Shown piece after piece: positions 17,303 to 26,865 of a stretch of DNA of 64,000 nucleotides. The notes under the pieces are model-generated. The model ran no database searches. It worked only from the letters and a program-made list of their open reading frames with translations, and had not been told where the DNA came from. Every line of letters begins with the position of its first letter. Within the stretch, counting starts at the first letter, position 1. The stretch covers positions 149,690 to 213,689 of the forward strand of contig NZ_MAYT01000029.1 of the NCBI RefSeq assembly GCF_001685015.1, written 5' to 3'. This DNA is from Pseudobacillus wudalianchiensis. GTDB taxonomy: Bacteria > Bacillota > Bacilli > Bacillales > Domibacillaceae. The translations under genes were made by a program, and so were the position numbers.

Positions 17303-18502
17303 ATGTATTTTATTATTAATGTAGTTGGAATTTTGGTGGTATTAGCCCTTGCTTATCTCTTTTCCCTTAATCGGGCAAAGATAAATGTTAAGCCTATTAT
17401 CATACTGTTCATTCTACAGTTGGCCGTTACTTGGTTCATGCTGTCGACTACTATCGGCGGAAAGAGCATTACATTAATTTCTGATTTTTTTCTGTGGCTC
17501 ATCAATAGCTCTATGGTCGGAGTCAATTTTGTGTTTGGAAACTTGGCGCCTATTGACAGTTCAGCCTTCACTTTTTTCATGAATGTCTTAATGCCCATCA
17601 TTTTTGTTGTCACATTTTTTGATATTTTAACTTACTTCGGGATTTTACCGTTCATCATTAATGGAATCGGCTGGTTCTTCTCTAAATTTACTAGAACCCC
17701 CCGCTTTGAAAGCTTTTATTCAATTCAGGTCATGTTTTTAGGAAACAACGAAGCCTTGGCCGTTACCCGTGAACAAATAAATAAAATGAATAACACTAGA
17801 TTATTAACGATCTCGATGATAAGCATGTCTTGTGTGAGTGCAGCCATGCTTGGCGGTTACTTGCAGCTTTTGGATGCGAAGTATGTTTTAACAGCTATCC
17901 CGTTAAATGCGATTGGGGCTTTAATGATTACCTCACTGCTAAATCCTTATACAGTCTCAAAAGAAGAGGACATTGTCTATGCTCCCTCTAAAACAGAAAA
18001 AGGAAATTTCTTTGATGTCATTTCAAATAGTATGTTAACAGGAGGAAAGCTGGCTCTGATTATTGCGGTGATGCTTATCGGTTTCGTCTCATTGATTACT
18101 GCTGCCAACAGTGCACTAGGACTCATCCATAGCCAGCTCTCACTTGAAAATATTTTTGCTGTAGTTTTTTCTCCGTTAAGCTTCTTAATGGGAGTTGAGT
18201 GGTCCCATGTCTTTAAAGTGGCTCAATTTATGGGGGAAAAATTAGCAGCGAATGAGTTTATTGCGATGACTCATTTAAAACCTGTACTTGCAACGTTAAA
18301 TGCTCATACAGAAGCTGTTATTTCAGCCTTTCTTATTTCTTTTTGTAACTTCCCGACTATTGGGATCATCCTCGGCAGTATCCGTGCGCTCTTCGGGGAA
18401 GAAAGAACGGCTTTTATCGCCAATAATACATGGCGATTATTATTTAGTGGTATTCTAGTCTCTAGCTTAACTGCGATGATCATAGGATTATTTGTTTGGT
18501 AA
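17303..18502 (+). CDS. Concentrative nucleoside transporter, NupC/CNT family
   Basis: 399 residues from the ATG at 17303, preceded by AAAGGAG at 8 bases; the open frame extends 34 codons upstream without a ribosome site. The membrane topology and motifs match CNT proteins: short N-terminal helices (NupC N domain), the gate region, GNNEALAV (FLGNNEA) and C-terminal TNPFxxxx-type segments LKPVLATLNAHTEAVISAFLISFCNFPTIGI. These carriers import nucleosides with protons or sodium. Which nucleosides are used cannot be told. It is followed after 29 bases by a cupin gene with its own ribosome site, so the two may be co-transcribed. Confidence 0.85.
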   Translation: MYFIINVVGILVVLALAYLFSLNRAKINVKPIIILFILQLAVTWFMLSTTIGGKSITLISDFFLWLINSSMVGVNFVFGNLAPIDSSAFTFFMNVLMPIIFVVTFFDILTYFGILPFIINGIGWFFSKFTRTPRFESFYSIQVMFLGNNEALAVTREQINKMNNTRLLTISMISMSCVSAAMLGGYLQLLDAKYVLTAIPLNAIGALMITSLLNPYTVSKEEDIVYAPSKTEKGNFFDVISNSMLTGGKLALIIAVMLIGFVSLITAANSALGLIHSQLSLENIFAVVFSPLSFLMGVEWSHVFKVAQFMGEKLAANEFIAMTHLKPVLATLNAHTEAVISAFLISFCNFPTIGIILGSIRALFGEERTAFIANNTWRLLFSGILVSSLTAMIIGLFVW

Positions 18503-18531
18503 TGAGACAACAACAGGAGGTTCATTATATT

Positions 18532-19047
18532 ATGACGGAATGGCAATCATTTATTTCAAAGCTGGGACTTGCTCCTCACCCAGAAGGAGGCTATTACAGA
18601 AGTACCTTTGCATCCGGGGAGCAAATTTCCGATAAGGAGTTAAGCGTTCGTTTCGAAGGGCAGAGAAAGCTTTATACGAGCATTTATTTTCTCCTGACAT
18701 CCAATGATGTTTCCCACTTTCATCGTTTAAAGTCTGATGAATTATGGTATTTTCATGCTGGAAGTTCTTTAACCATTCATATCATTCATGAAAATGGAGA
18801 ATATGAAGAAATTAAATTAGGCATTCATTTAGAAAAAGGGGAAGTTCCGCAGGCGCTCGTGCCGAAAAACGCTATTTTCGGTTCATCCGTGATAGAAGAA
18901 GATACGTATTCTTTAGTCGGCTGTATGGTTTCACCAGGGTTCGACTTTACAGACTTTGAATTATTTACTCAAGACGAACTTTTGCACCAATATCCTGAGC
19001 ACAAGGATATTATTGTGAAACTAGCATACGAAAAAATTCCAGAATAA
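18532..19047 (+). CDS. DUF985-type cupin protein
   Basis: 171 residues from the ATG at 18532, preceded by CAGGAGG. It has the cupin_5 pattern: LAPHPEGGYYRSTF at the N terminus, TSIYFLLTSNDVSHFHRLKSDELWYFHAGSSLTIHII in the middle (His/Glu candidate metal ligands), and GCMVSPGFDFTDFELF near the C terminus. Proteins of this family are small beta-barrels of uncertain function, some proposed as sugar isomerase-like. Nothing nearby suggests a substrate apart from the upstream nucleoside transporter. Confidence 0.85.
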   Translation: MTEWQSFISKLGLAPHPEGGYYRSTFASGEQISDKELSVRFEGQRKLYTSIYFLLTSNDVSHFHRLKSDELWYFHAGSSLTIHIIHENGEYEEIKLGIHLEKGEVPQALVPKNAIFGSSVIEEDTYSLVGCMVSPGFDFTDFELFTQDELLHQYPEHKDIIVKLAYEKIPE

Positions 19048-19094
19048 CAATGAAAGGACGGTTTCTCCTTTATGGAGAAACCGTCCTTTCATTG
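19048..19094. terminator. 21-bp perfect hairpin between convergent genes
   Basis: The arm at 19048-19068 is exactly complementary to 19074-19094 with a five-base loop. It lies one base after the cupin stop codon. There is no clear U-tract on either strand, so it may act as a barrier or RNA 3' end stabiliser rather than a classical terminator. Confidence 0.65.
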
Positions 19095-19102
19095 TTGTCT
19101 GC

Positions 19103-19378
19103 CTAAGATAGATGGTTTGGCTTCAGCTGATCAAACTGCTGCTTGTTTCGGTTCAATTGCTCTTGAAGCCGGTGAATCGGTTCAACTTGTTCGCTTTTTT
19201 CAAGAGCGTTCGCTAAAGCATTCTCTGCTTGATTTATCGTATTTTGTGCTTGCTGGATCGCCTGTTCTGTAGGATTTGATTGCGCCTGGCCCATGGCGGC
19301 TATGACATTGTCTACCGAATTGCGCAATTGTGAAATCACATTTTCATTTTTCCAGCTTGCTTTTGTATGATCTATCAC
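19103..19378 (-). CDS. Small Gln/Asn-rich coiled-coil protein, function unknown
   Basis: 91 residues, ATG at 19378 preceded by GAGGAGGAG. The body is helical and rich in Q, N, A and E (AIQQAQNTINQAENALANALEKSEQVEPIHRLQEQLNRNKQQ) with heptad-like spacing of hydrophobic residues. No membrane segment, cysteine or catalytic motif. It resembles the many short cytosolic Bacillus proteins of DUF class but I cannot name its family. Confidence 0.7.
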   Translation of the reverse strand: MIDHTKASWKNENVISQLRNSVDNVIAAMGQAQSNPTEQAIQQAQNTINQAENALANALEKSEQVEPIHRLQEQLNRNKQQFDQLKPNHLS

Positions 19379-19469
19379 GAAAACTCCTCCTCTGTCGAAT
19401 AACCGTATGACTCTACTATGGCAAAACGGAAGCGGTTTTATTCAACTAATCATTTTTGAAATAAAATAA

Positions 19470-19498
19470 TTTACATTTCTCAATTTATTGCATAAAAT
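19470..19498 (+). promoter_or_regulatory. mntH promoter
   Basis: TTTACA at 19470-19475, 17-base spacer, TAAAAT at 19493-19498. The MntR-like box follows immediately downstream. Confidence 0.65.
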
Positions 19499-19510
19499 AA
19501 TCATAAGATT

Positions 19511-19526
19511 TTTACCTTAGGAAACT
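19511..19526. promoter_or_regulatory. MntR-box candidate in front of mntH
   Basis: TTTACCTTAGGAAACT resembles the TTTGCCTTAAGGAAAC-type site bound by the manganese regulator MntR in B. subtilis, but with one base fewer in the centre. It lies near the expected +1, where MntR-Mn2+ would block transcription. Confidence 0.5.
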
Positions 19527-19568
19527 TTATTGGCATGTACTTACAATTAGGCAGGGAGGAAAGAAAAG

Positions 19569-20852
19569 TTGACTTACAGAGACAATAAGATGAAAGTAAA
19601 TAAAACAACCCAATCTGCCGAAGCTGTGTTACGGGGTGAAGCGAAAGGCATTCGAAAAATACTCCCCTTCCTCGGTCCGGCTTTTATTGCCGCTGTTGCT
19701 TATATCGATCCGGGAAACTTTGCGACGAACATTACAGCTGGTTCCAAATACGGCTATCTGCTTTTATGGGTTATTGCTGTTTCCAATTTAATGGCTGTTC
19801 TCATTCAGTCATTATCGGCTAAGCTGGGCATTGCTACCGGAAAGAACTTGCCCGAAGTCGCGCGCGATCGCTTTCCAAAAGGAGTATCGATTTTCTTATG
19901 GATCCAAAGTGAACTTGTCATCATTGCCACCGATCTTGCTGAATTTATCGGTGCCGCGTTAGGCTTGTATTTGCTTTTTGATATTCCAATGGTGCCAGCA
20001 GCACTGATTACAGCAGCAGGGTCCTTTGCTATATTGGAATTACAGCGCCGGGGATACCGGCCGCTTGAGACGGGAATTGCCGTGATGGTGATGATGGTTG
20101 TGCTCGCCTTTGCTTTTCAAACGTTTTTGGCTAAGCCGGATATAAGCGAAGTATTAGGCGGCATGCTCGTACCTAAGTTTGAAGACGTAAATTCGATTGT
20201 ACTCGCTGCCGGTATTCTTGGTGCTACTGTTATGCCACATGCTATTTATCTTCACTCTTCACTGACACAAAGTCGGGTCGTCGGCAGAAATGAAGAAGAA
20301 AAACGGAAAATATTTAAATTTGAGTTCATTGATATTGTAATTGCAATGATCATTGCCGGAGCGATTAACATGTGTATGTTGATCGTCGCTGCCGCCTTAT
20401 TTTCTAAAAAAGGAATGATTGTAGAAGATTTAGATGTGGCATTCCATGGCTTTCATGATTATATCGGTCCAGCCGCTGCTATCTCTTTCGGACTCGGATT
20501 ATTAATCGCCGGTTTGTCGAGCTCGGCAGTTGGTACACTAACTGGAGATGTCGTCATGCAGGGGTTTATTCGCAGGCACATTAATCTTTACCTGCGAAGA
20601 TTCATTACGGTCATTCCCCCGCTTGCCATCATTATATCGGGTGTAAACCCTACAGGGGCTCTCGTGATGAGCCAGGTCATTCTTTCATTCGGGATTGCCT
20701 TTGCGCTCATTCCGCTCATTATGTTTACAAGTAACCGAACCATCATGGGCGGACTTGTTAACCGTAAAGCTACTACTGTTGCTGCCTGGGGAATCGCTGT
20801 ACTCGTTATCATGCTGAACCTCTTCTTATTAGTTGAAACATTAGGCGGTTAA
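19569..20852 (+). CDS. mntH: Nramp Mn2+/Fe2+ transporter MntH
   Basis: 427 residues from the TTG at 19569 (GGGAGG ribosome site 9 bases before); an ATG 21 bases later has a weaker site. Signature Nramp elements are present: VAYIDPGNFATN (D47, P48, G49, N50 in TM1, the metal-binding unwound helix) and VMPHAIYLHSS in TM6 (M, H). About 11 membrane segments. The protein imports Mn2+ (and Fe2+) with protons. The MntR-like box at 19511 is consistent with repression by manganese. Confidence 0.95.
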   Translation: MTYRDNKMKVNKTTQSAEAVLRGEAKGIRKILPFLGPAFIAAVAYIDPGNFATNITAGSKYGYLLLWVIAVSNLMAVLIQSLSAKLGIATGKNLPEVARDRFPKGVSIFLWIQSELVIIATDLAEFIGAALGLYLLFDIPMVPAALITAAGSFAILELQRRGYRPLETGIAVMVMMVVLAFAFQTFLAKPDISEVLGGMLVPKFEDVNSIVLAAGILGATVMPHAIYLHSSLTQSRVVGRNEEEKRKIFKFEFIDIVIAMIIAGAINMCMLIVAAALFSKKGMIVEDLDVAFHGFHDYIGPAAAISFGLGLLIAGLSSSAVGTLTGDVVMQGFIRRHINLYLRRFITVIPPLAIIISGVNPTGALVMSQVILSFGIAFALIPLIMFTSNRTIMGGLVNRKATTVAAWGIAVLVIMLNLFLLVETLGG

Positions 20853-20861
20853 AACCAATAC

Positions 20862-20896
20862 TAAAAAGCCCTTTCAATGACGAAAGGGGCTTTTCC
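20862..20896 (+). terminator. Terminator after mntH
   Basis: AAAAGCCCTTTC...GAAAGGGGCTTTT. Confidence 0.85.
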
Positions 20897-20920
20897 CTAT
20901 CTGTAGATCAGACAAACCTT

Positions 20921-21259
20921 TTACTTCTTATCCTCAAATTCAAGTTTTGAGCCATCTTTAAACATAATTTCAATTTCGATTTTTTTATAATTGGCAGGCA
21001 AATGGAATGCTTGAAGGGCTTTTCTAATCGCTTGTCGTTTAGGAGTTTTACGCTTAATAGCCATCTCTTTCAATCGCGGGTATAGAAGTTTAAAGGCTTC
21101 TTTCCCCTCAATCTCCACTCCATTTAATTCGTCTTCAATTTTTACCTCAATGGCACCTTTTTCATTCCTTTCAATCTCCGCCTCGTACTCTTTGCCGCCT
21201 TCATAGGATATTTCCAATTCAAACTCCCTATAGCCTAAGTCCGCCATTTTCCCTTTCAT
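20921..21259 (-). CDS. YusW-like domain protein without signal peptide
   Basis: 112 residues, charged (many E and K), with two YxxFELEI/IEIMFKDGSKLEFE-type strands that resemble the YusW-like domain found in Bacillus lipoproteins. Here there is no signal peptide or lipobox, so the product should be cytosolic. GGGAGTGACGAT precedes the ATG; an internal ATG four codons on is an alternative. It lies 75 bases downstream of the TetM-like GTPase on the same strand with no clear terminator between, so the two may be co-transcribed. Function unknown. Confidence 0.65.
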   Translation of the reverse strand: MKGKMADLGYREFELEISYEGGKEYEAEIERNEKGAIEVKIEDELNGVEIEGKEAFKLLYPRLKEMAIKRKTPKRQAIRKALQAFHLPANYKKIEIEIMFKDGSKLEFEDKK

Positions 21260-21333
21260 ATCGTCACTCCCGCTGTTATTGTTCTTTTTCCTTACCTACT
21301 CTTTCCTTTTTGTTCTTTTTTAAACCGCCGTGA

Positions 21334-23277
21334 TCAGAGACCATGCATTTTAGCTTCTGCTTCATCCCAGGCCACTGTATAACCGTGTCCCTTCGAACAA
21401 AAGATAGAGGAGGAACTGTATTCGGGGTCTGCATCCTTATTGTAGCCAATTCTTTCGACCACTTCTTGTTCATTGTGACAACGGTCGTACCCTCCAAACA
21501 CCAGATTGATCATTCCTTTTCCTTGAGTGAAAGCAGCAAGCTCCGTGCTGTAATTCATAAAGGTGGCCACTGGTACTTTACCGGTTATAATCGCTTTATC
21601 TCCTTCTGTTTTTGGCGGATCAAAATGGCCGTATGCCGTTTGAATATCGGCCAATACTTTTCCCATCTGGTCTAGTTCTACTTTAATTTTGAACTGATAA
21701 TACGGCTCGAGTAACATGTTCTCCGCTTTTTCCAGCCCTTGTCTTAACGCCCGGTAGGCTGCTTCTCTAAAGTCACCGCCGGAGGTATGCTTGTTATGGG
21801 CACGGCCCGTCAAAAGTGTGATGTTGACATCTGTTAATGCAGAACCCGTCAGCAAGCCGTTATGTTCTTTCTCAAAGAGATGATGGCGGACTAAATTTTG
21901 GTTCCCTATCGTCAGATCATTCACATGACAGCCACTTTCAAATGAAATGCCGCTATTTCTTTCCGCAGGCTCTAATTTTAAATGCACCTCAGCATAATGA
22001 CCTAACGGCTCAAAATGTCCGTAGCCGGTAACCGTCTTCTGAATCGTTTCCTTATAAATGATTTCCGGGTCGCCGAAAGAAACATCAAAGTGAAAACGCT
22101 CCTGGACGACTTGTTTTAATATTTCTAATTGAATAGCCCCCATTACATGAATGTGGATTTCCTGCAGACTTTCTTCCCAGATGACATTCAAAGAAGGATC
22201 TTCTATATCCAGCATATGAAAGCATCGTAAAACCTCTTTTATATGAACAGAAGAATCGGCCATAACTTTCGACTTTAATGTTGGTACCATTTCGTATGCG
22301 GTCTTCTGTTTTAATAGGCCTACACCATCGACGGCACATGCTTTCGACAATCCAGTTACCGCAAATAGCTCACCTGCCTCAGCCTGGTCAGTTGTCTTGA
22401 ACTTACTTCCATTGTAGTGTCGTATTTGTGTGACCTTTTCTGTCAGATCATCGCCATATTTGATTTCTTCACGGACACGCAATGTACCGCTGATTGCCTT
22501 GATGAAAGCAATCCTCGTTCCATTTTGATCGTGCTGTACTTTATAAATGCGTCCAGAAAAAGGCTCGTCTTTGGAGTAATCAGTCACTGTCAATTGATCC
22601 AGCTTATCAAGAAAAGCCTGTATACCAATGTCCTGAAGTGCTGAACCGCTGGCACACGGGAATATTTTTCTTTCCACAATTAATTGAATCATCGTATCCA
22701 GCCAAAGCTCTTTTTCATAGCCCCTTTCTAAATATTGTTCTAATAGGGCCTCCTCCCGCTCAGCTACAAATTCAACTAAATCTTCGCTCATTTCTCCCTC
22801 GTTAAAAGCTTCCGTTATATCAAAGGCATCCTCTGCTAAATCTGTCCGAATCTCTTCCAATACTCGTTCCACATCTGCGCCGGCACGATCTATTTTATTA
22901 ATAAAAAAGAATACGGGAATATGATGCTTGCTTAGCAGCTGCCAAACGGTCTCTGTATGGCCTTCCACTCCTTCGACGGCACTGATGATAATAATGGCGT
23001 AGTCTAATACTTGAATAGAACGTTCCATCTCTGAAGAAAAATCGACGTGACCTGGATTGTCGATTAAATAATAAATGGAATCGCCATAAGACATCCTTCC
23101 CTGATCAGCAAATACAGTAATGCCTCTTTGCCTCTCGATCTCATGGCTGTCGAGAAAAGCATCTTGATGATCCACTCTTCCTCTTTGCTTAATGCTGTTT
23201 GTATGATAGAGAAGCTGTTCAGAGAAGGTTGTCTTACCAGCATCTACGTGTGCAAATATACCAATTGTTTTCTTCAT
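21334..23277 (-). CDS. TetM/EF-G-like ribosomal protection GTPase
   Basis: 647 residues from the ATG at 23277 (AGAGGTG upstream); the longer frame lacks a ribosome site. G-domain motifs are clear: AHVDAGKTT (9-17), RGITV, DNPGHVDF and NKIDRAGAD. EF-G-like domains II-V follow. Overall plan matches the ribosomal protection proteins Tet(M)/Tet(O), which release tetracycline from the ribosome. However, the C-terminal part (ending SSSSIFCSKGHGYTVAWDEAEAKMHGL) differs from the Tet(M) C-terminal helix, placing it among chromosomal TetM-like factors of uncertain role rather than proven resistance genes. It neighbours an erythromycin-esterase-family gene across a divergent intergenic region. Confidence 0.82.
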   Translation of the reverse strand: MKKTIGIFAHVDAGKTTFSEQLLYHTNSIKQRGRVDHQDAFLDSHEIERQRGITVFADQGRMSYGDSIYYLIDNPGHVDFSSEMERSIQVLDYAIIIISAVEGVEGHTETVWQLLSKHHIPVFFFINKIDRAGADVERVLEEIRTDLAEDAFDITEAFNEGEMSEDLVEFVAEREEALLEQYLERGYEKELWLDTMIQLIVERKIFPCASGSALQDIGIQAFLDKLDQLTVTDYSKDEPFSGRIYKVQHDQNGTRIAFIKAISGTLRVREEIKYGDDLTEKVTQIRHYNGSKFKTTDQAEAGELFAVTGLSKACAVDGVGLLKQKTAYEMVPTLKSKVMADSSVHIKEVLRCFHMLDIEDPSLNVIWEESLQEIHIHVMGAIQLEILKQVVQERFHFDVSFGDPEIIYKETIQKTVTGYGHFEPLGHYAEVHLKLEPAERNSGISFESGCHVNDLTIGNQNLVRHHLFEKEHNGLLTGSALTDVNITLLTGRAHNKHTSGGDFREAAYRALRQGLEKAENMLLEPYYQFKIKVELDQMGKVLADIQTAYGHFDPPKTEGDKAIITGKVPVATFMNYSTELAAFTQGKGMINLVFGGYDRCHNEQEVVERIGYNKDADPEYSSSSIFCSKGHGYTVAWDEAEAKMHGL

Positions 23278-23555
23278 TAGAGCACCTCTGTTACGTTTCT
23301 TCGAAATATACAAAGCATTATATCAAAGTTTTTTTACCTGCAATGGCTTTCATGTTAAAAAACTCATTCATTTATCTCATTGTTCACTTTTATCTTATAG
23401 CGGGTACTGTTCCTATATCAGCGCATAATAAATAAAACAGCCCATCTCTGGCTTAGGAAGAAGGCTTTCTAAAAAATGAATGTTATGTTTCAATCCTTGA
23501 TTGCAGTGAAAGTTGACAACCAAGTGTAACAGGGTAAAAAAGAAAAGGAGATTTC

Positions 23556-24824
23556 ATGATGGATCAAATTCTTGCCAGCGCTATAAAAAGCCATGCGATT
23601 CCTTTTGAAACGAATGAGGATTTATCGAGGCTTGTCGACGAAATTGGAGAGGCGAAGATCGTTCTTTTAGGAGAAGCGAGCCATGGCACCTCTGAATTTT
23701 ACTCTGTACGAGCAGCTCTTTCTAAAAGGCTTATTGCAGAAAAAGGGTTTTCGGTCATTGCCGTTGAAGGGGATTGGCCTTCAGCCCAACAAGTAAACCG
23801 CTACATTAAAGGGTATGACAAAGAGACAAAGAAAACAGAAGATATATTACAAGCCTTTAACCGCTGGCCCACTTGGATGTGGGCTAATAAAGAAATAGCA
23901 TCTCTCATTGAATGGCTGCACGCTTATAATGAAAAGAAGGCACCGGAGCAAAAAGTAGGCTTTTACGGCATAGATGTCTATAGTTTGTGGGAGTCAATGG
24001 AGGAAGTGCTCCGTTACTTATCGCGGACAAAATCAACGGGCGTTGACCTGGCATTAGCAAAAAAAGCTTTTTCCTGCTTTGAGCCTTTCAACCGGCAGCC
24101 GGAAAACTATGCGATTTCTACGCTGAATATTTCCGATGTATGCGTGGACGAAGTATCAAAGCTGCTCGCTTCTATTCGGACGCATGAAGAGCATTATAAA
24201 GGAGAAGAGGAAGCTGACCTTAACTTAAAAGTGAACGCACTCGTCGCAAAAAATGCGGAAGAATACTACCGGGCGATGGTACGAAACGATGCGCTTTCTT
24301 GGAATATTCGTGATGAGCATATGGTAGAGACGATCAATGAATTACGAAATTATTATGGCGAAGAAGCCAAAATTCTCGTTTGGGAGCATAATACCCATAT
24401 CGGCGATGCTTCTGCCACTGATATGAAAAACGAAAATATGATCAACGTCGGCCAGCTGATCCGGGAGCAAAACCGGCCGGAGGATGTCTATGCGATTGGG
24501 TTTGGCACTCATCGGGGAACTGTCATCGCGGCCGAAGAATGGGGCTTGCCCTACGAAAAGATGGAGGTTCCGCCTGCTCAAAGAGACTCCTGGGAAGACC
24601 TTCTTCACCAAGCAGGTCCCTTTAACAAGTTTTTGATGTTTAACGAACAGAATCGTCACTTATTTGACAGCTGGATCGGCCATAGAGCTATTGGCGTTGT
24701 TTATCACCCTGAATATGAAGTCTACGGCAATTACGTTCCTTCTAACATTAGCCACCGCTATGATGCTTTTATTTACATTGACCAGTCTCGGGCTCTAACG
24801 CCGTTAGAAGCACAAAGATGGTAA
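23556..24824 (+). CDS. Erythromycin-esterase-family protein
   Basis: 422 residues, ATG ATG start after AAAAGGAG. Residues that are catalytic in the Ere family are in place: E40 and H43 in LLGEASHGTSEFY, E71 in AVEGDWP, and the downstream VWEHNTHIGDA histidine. GFYGIDVYSLWESM is also typical. Ere enzymes open the lactone ring of 14-membered macrolides, but many chromosomal Bacillus members (BcR135/BcR136-like) do not act on erythromycin and their substrate is unknown. Divergent from the TetM-like gene, so a shared regulation is possible but unproven. Confidence 0.85.
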   Translation: MMDQILASAIKSHAIPFETNEDLSRLVDEIGEAKIVLLGEASHGTSEFYSVRAALSKRLIAEKGFSVIAVEGDWPSAQQVNRYIKGYDKETKKTEDILQAFNRWPTWMWANKEIASLIEWLHAYNEKKAPEQKVGFYGIDVYSLWESMEEVLRYLSRTKSTGVDLALAKKAFSCFEPFNRQPENYAISTLNISDVCVDEVSKLLASIRTHEEHYKGEEEADLNLKVNALVAKNAEEYYRAMVRNDALSWNIRDEHMVETINELRNYYGEEAKILVWEHNTHIGDASATDMKNENMINVGQLIREQNRPEDVYAIGFGTHRGTVIAAEEWGLPYEKMEVPPAQRDSWEDLLHQAGPFNKFLMFNEQNRHLFDSWIGHRAIGVVYHPEYEVYGNYVPSNISHRYDAFIYIDQSRALTPLEAQRW

Positions 24825-24838
24825 TCAACAAGTCTCCA

Positions 24839-24881
24839 TTTGAGTAGAGGGGAGCCCTTTTAGACTCCTCTTTACTCAAAA
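24839..24881. terminator. Hairpin between convergent esterase-family and MCP genes
   Basis: TTTGAGTAGAGGGGAG...CTCCTCTTTACTCAAA, long stem with poor U-tract; likely a shared 3' end signal. Confidence 0.6.
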
Positions 24882-24898
24882 TAATAAATATCGTGCTT

Positions 24899-26623
24899 TT
24901 AATTTAATTTAAAATGCTCAACGGATCGATTGAGTTCTTCCGCTAATTTGGCAACCGATTCGGAACTTATGACAATTTCATCCATAATACTAGTAGATTG
25001 TTGAACAGAAGCCGACGTTTGTTCAATTCCCGCAGAGGATTCTTCTGCTATCGAGGCAACGCCTTCCAGAGAATGATTAATATCCTCGCTTTGTTTAAGA
25101 ATAGCATTTAAATTACTTGAAATATGTTGTATTTGCCCTTGCATATTTAGCACAGATTGATTAATGATATGAAATGTTTCCCCTGTCGTCTTAATCTTTT
25201 CTGTTCCTTGCGCTACCTGTTCATAGCTATGCTGTAAAGCTACGACTGTTTCATTAGATTCCTGCTGCAAATCTTCCACAATCCCAATAATGCTGCCGAT
25301 AGAGCCTGATACCTGCTCCGCTAGCTTCCGGACTTCTTCGGCTACAACAGAGAAGCCTTTCCCCTGTTCCCCTGCACGCGCTGCTTCTATTGCAGCATTT
25401 AGTGCCAGCAGGTTAGTTTGATCAGCAATTTGTTGAATTACTTGAACGAGCTTAGAGATTTCTTTTGATTGCAGGTCTAATCCCTTCACTTTCTCAATTG
25501 ATTCCATTACCCCTTGATGGATCGTCTCCATTTGCTTTTCAGATTCATTCATTAAAGCGTAACCGTTAGCGGTTAATCCTATCACCTCATGAGAAGAGCG
25601 GTTAAGCTCCATCCCCTGATCGCTTGCCTCATGAACTTGGTTAGTAAAGCTTTGCATGGATTGAGACACTTGATTAGCAAAATTAGCTTGTTCATCTGCT
25701 CCGCCCGACAATTCATTCATTGTTGTGGCAATTTGATGATTGCTTTCTTTGACCTCATTTGTGCCATCTAATAACTGATTGGAAGCATCCACTAACTTAA
25801 TCGAATTATCATCGATCCCTTGAATAATTTTCTTTAGGTCATTCATCATTTGTTGGAAGGCTGTCGTTAAAACACCAATTTCGTCCTTCCGCTCTGATGG
25901 AAATGTAATGGATAAATCACCATTTCCCACTTTTGCTATTTCATTCGTTAAATCCTTTAATGGCTTGACTAAATAGTGACTCAGTACATAAACAAGGATG
26001 ATCGTGATGACTAAAATAATAAGGGCAGACTCCATGATCTTCTTTTTATATGTATCCATCGAAGCGTAAACTTGAGAAGCATTTAAATCAGCCCCTACAA
26101 TTCCGATGACTTTTCCAGAGGCGGATTTTAATGGGACATACGTGGTGATCAGCGCCCCATACTCTTTCGTATTTGATATTTCAATTTGCATCTTCCCTGT
26201 CTCGAACGTCTTTACAATATTAGGATAAACAGCTGGATCTTCTTGGTCACCTAACTGTGAGGCTTCCTCGGCTCCTAGCGGCATGCCATCCACCATATAA
26301 AAGTAATCGTAACTGTTAGCGTTTTTTTCACGAGACATCGTATATAGATACGTCAATCCGGTTTTTTCTCTTATATCATTGAGTTCTGTACGTAATTCTC
26401 TATAGTAGTCATTTTCTCCGGACGCTACTGATATCTCTTTTTCATACTTATTTACGTCAATCACTTTCGCTGCTTGCTTAGCAATGTTCCCAGCTGTATC
26501 GCTCATAGAATTTTCAACTAGGTCGACAGAAGAAGTATAACTAAGATAAGAAATAATCAAACATACTAGCAAGACAACTGTCGAAAAGATGATAACCATT
26601 TTAAACCGTATACTTTTTTTCAC
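24899..26623 (-). CDS. Methyl-accepting chemotaxis protein with extracellular Cache-type sensor
   Basis: 574 residues from a GTG at 26623. Order: TM1 (about 7-29), extracellular double-Cache-like sensor (about 35-185, with [12 protein letters not shown] and [13 protein letters not shown]), TM2 (about 192-213), HAMP (about 215-265), long signalling coiled coil. The hairpin tip reads [42 protein letters not shown], the universal CheA/CheW contact. Ligand unknown. No chemotaxis operon is nearby, so it is one of the scattered receptors. Confidence 0.92.
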   Translation of the reverse strand: MKKSIRFKMVIIFSTVVLLVCLIISYLSYTSSVDLVENSMSDTAGNIAKQAAKVIDVNKYEKEISVASGENDYYRELRTELNDIREKTGLTYLYTMSREKNANSYDYFYMVDGMPLGAEEASQLGDQEDPAVYPNIVKTFETGKMQIEISNTKEYGALITTYVPLKSASGKVIGIVGADLNASQVYASMDTYKKKIMESALIILVITIILVYVLSHYLVKPLKDLTNEIAKVGNGDLSITFPSERKDEIGVLTTAFQQMMNDLKKIIQGIDDNSIKLVDASNQLLDGTNEVKESNHQIATTMNELSGGADEQANFANQVSQSMQSFTNQVHEASDQGMELNRSSHEVIGLTANGYALMNESEKQMETIHQGVMESIEKVKGLDLQSKEISKLVQVIQQIADQTNLLALNAAIEAARAGEQGKGFSVVAEEVRKLAEQVSGSIGSIIGIVEDLQQESNETVVALQHSYEQVAQGTEKIKTTGETFHIINQSVLNMQGQIQHISSNLNAILKQSEDINHSLEGVASIAEESSAGIEQTSASVQQSTSIMDEIVISSESVAKLAEELNRSVEHFKLN

Positions 26624-26818
26624 CCTATGTAATCCCCCTGCGTAAATGAGACTTTATTCCCAAATCCATCATACTATACAGCAATTTCCGAATAAAGCTT
26701 CAACTGTTAACAAGTGTCAGATTTACAAGAGAGAAAGTAAGCTTTCCTCACTATCAGCCTTTCTTGCATGAAATTTTCAGATCCCTCTTTCTTTATACAA
26801 TGAGAAAGCAAGACATGA

Positions 26819-26857
26819 CTAAAAGCAGGCAGCTTTACAGGTGCCTGCTTTTTTTGA
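26819..26857 (-). terminator. Terminator after glsA
   Basis: AAAGCAGGCA...TGCCTGCTTTT stem with T/A-rich flanks on both sides; serves the minus-strand glutaminase. Confidence 0.8.
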
Positions 26858-26865
26858 TTAAACAA

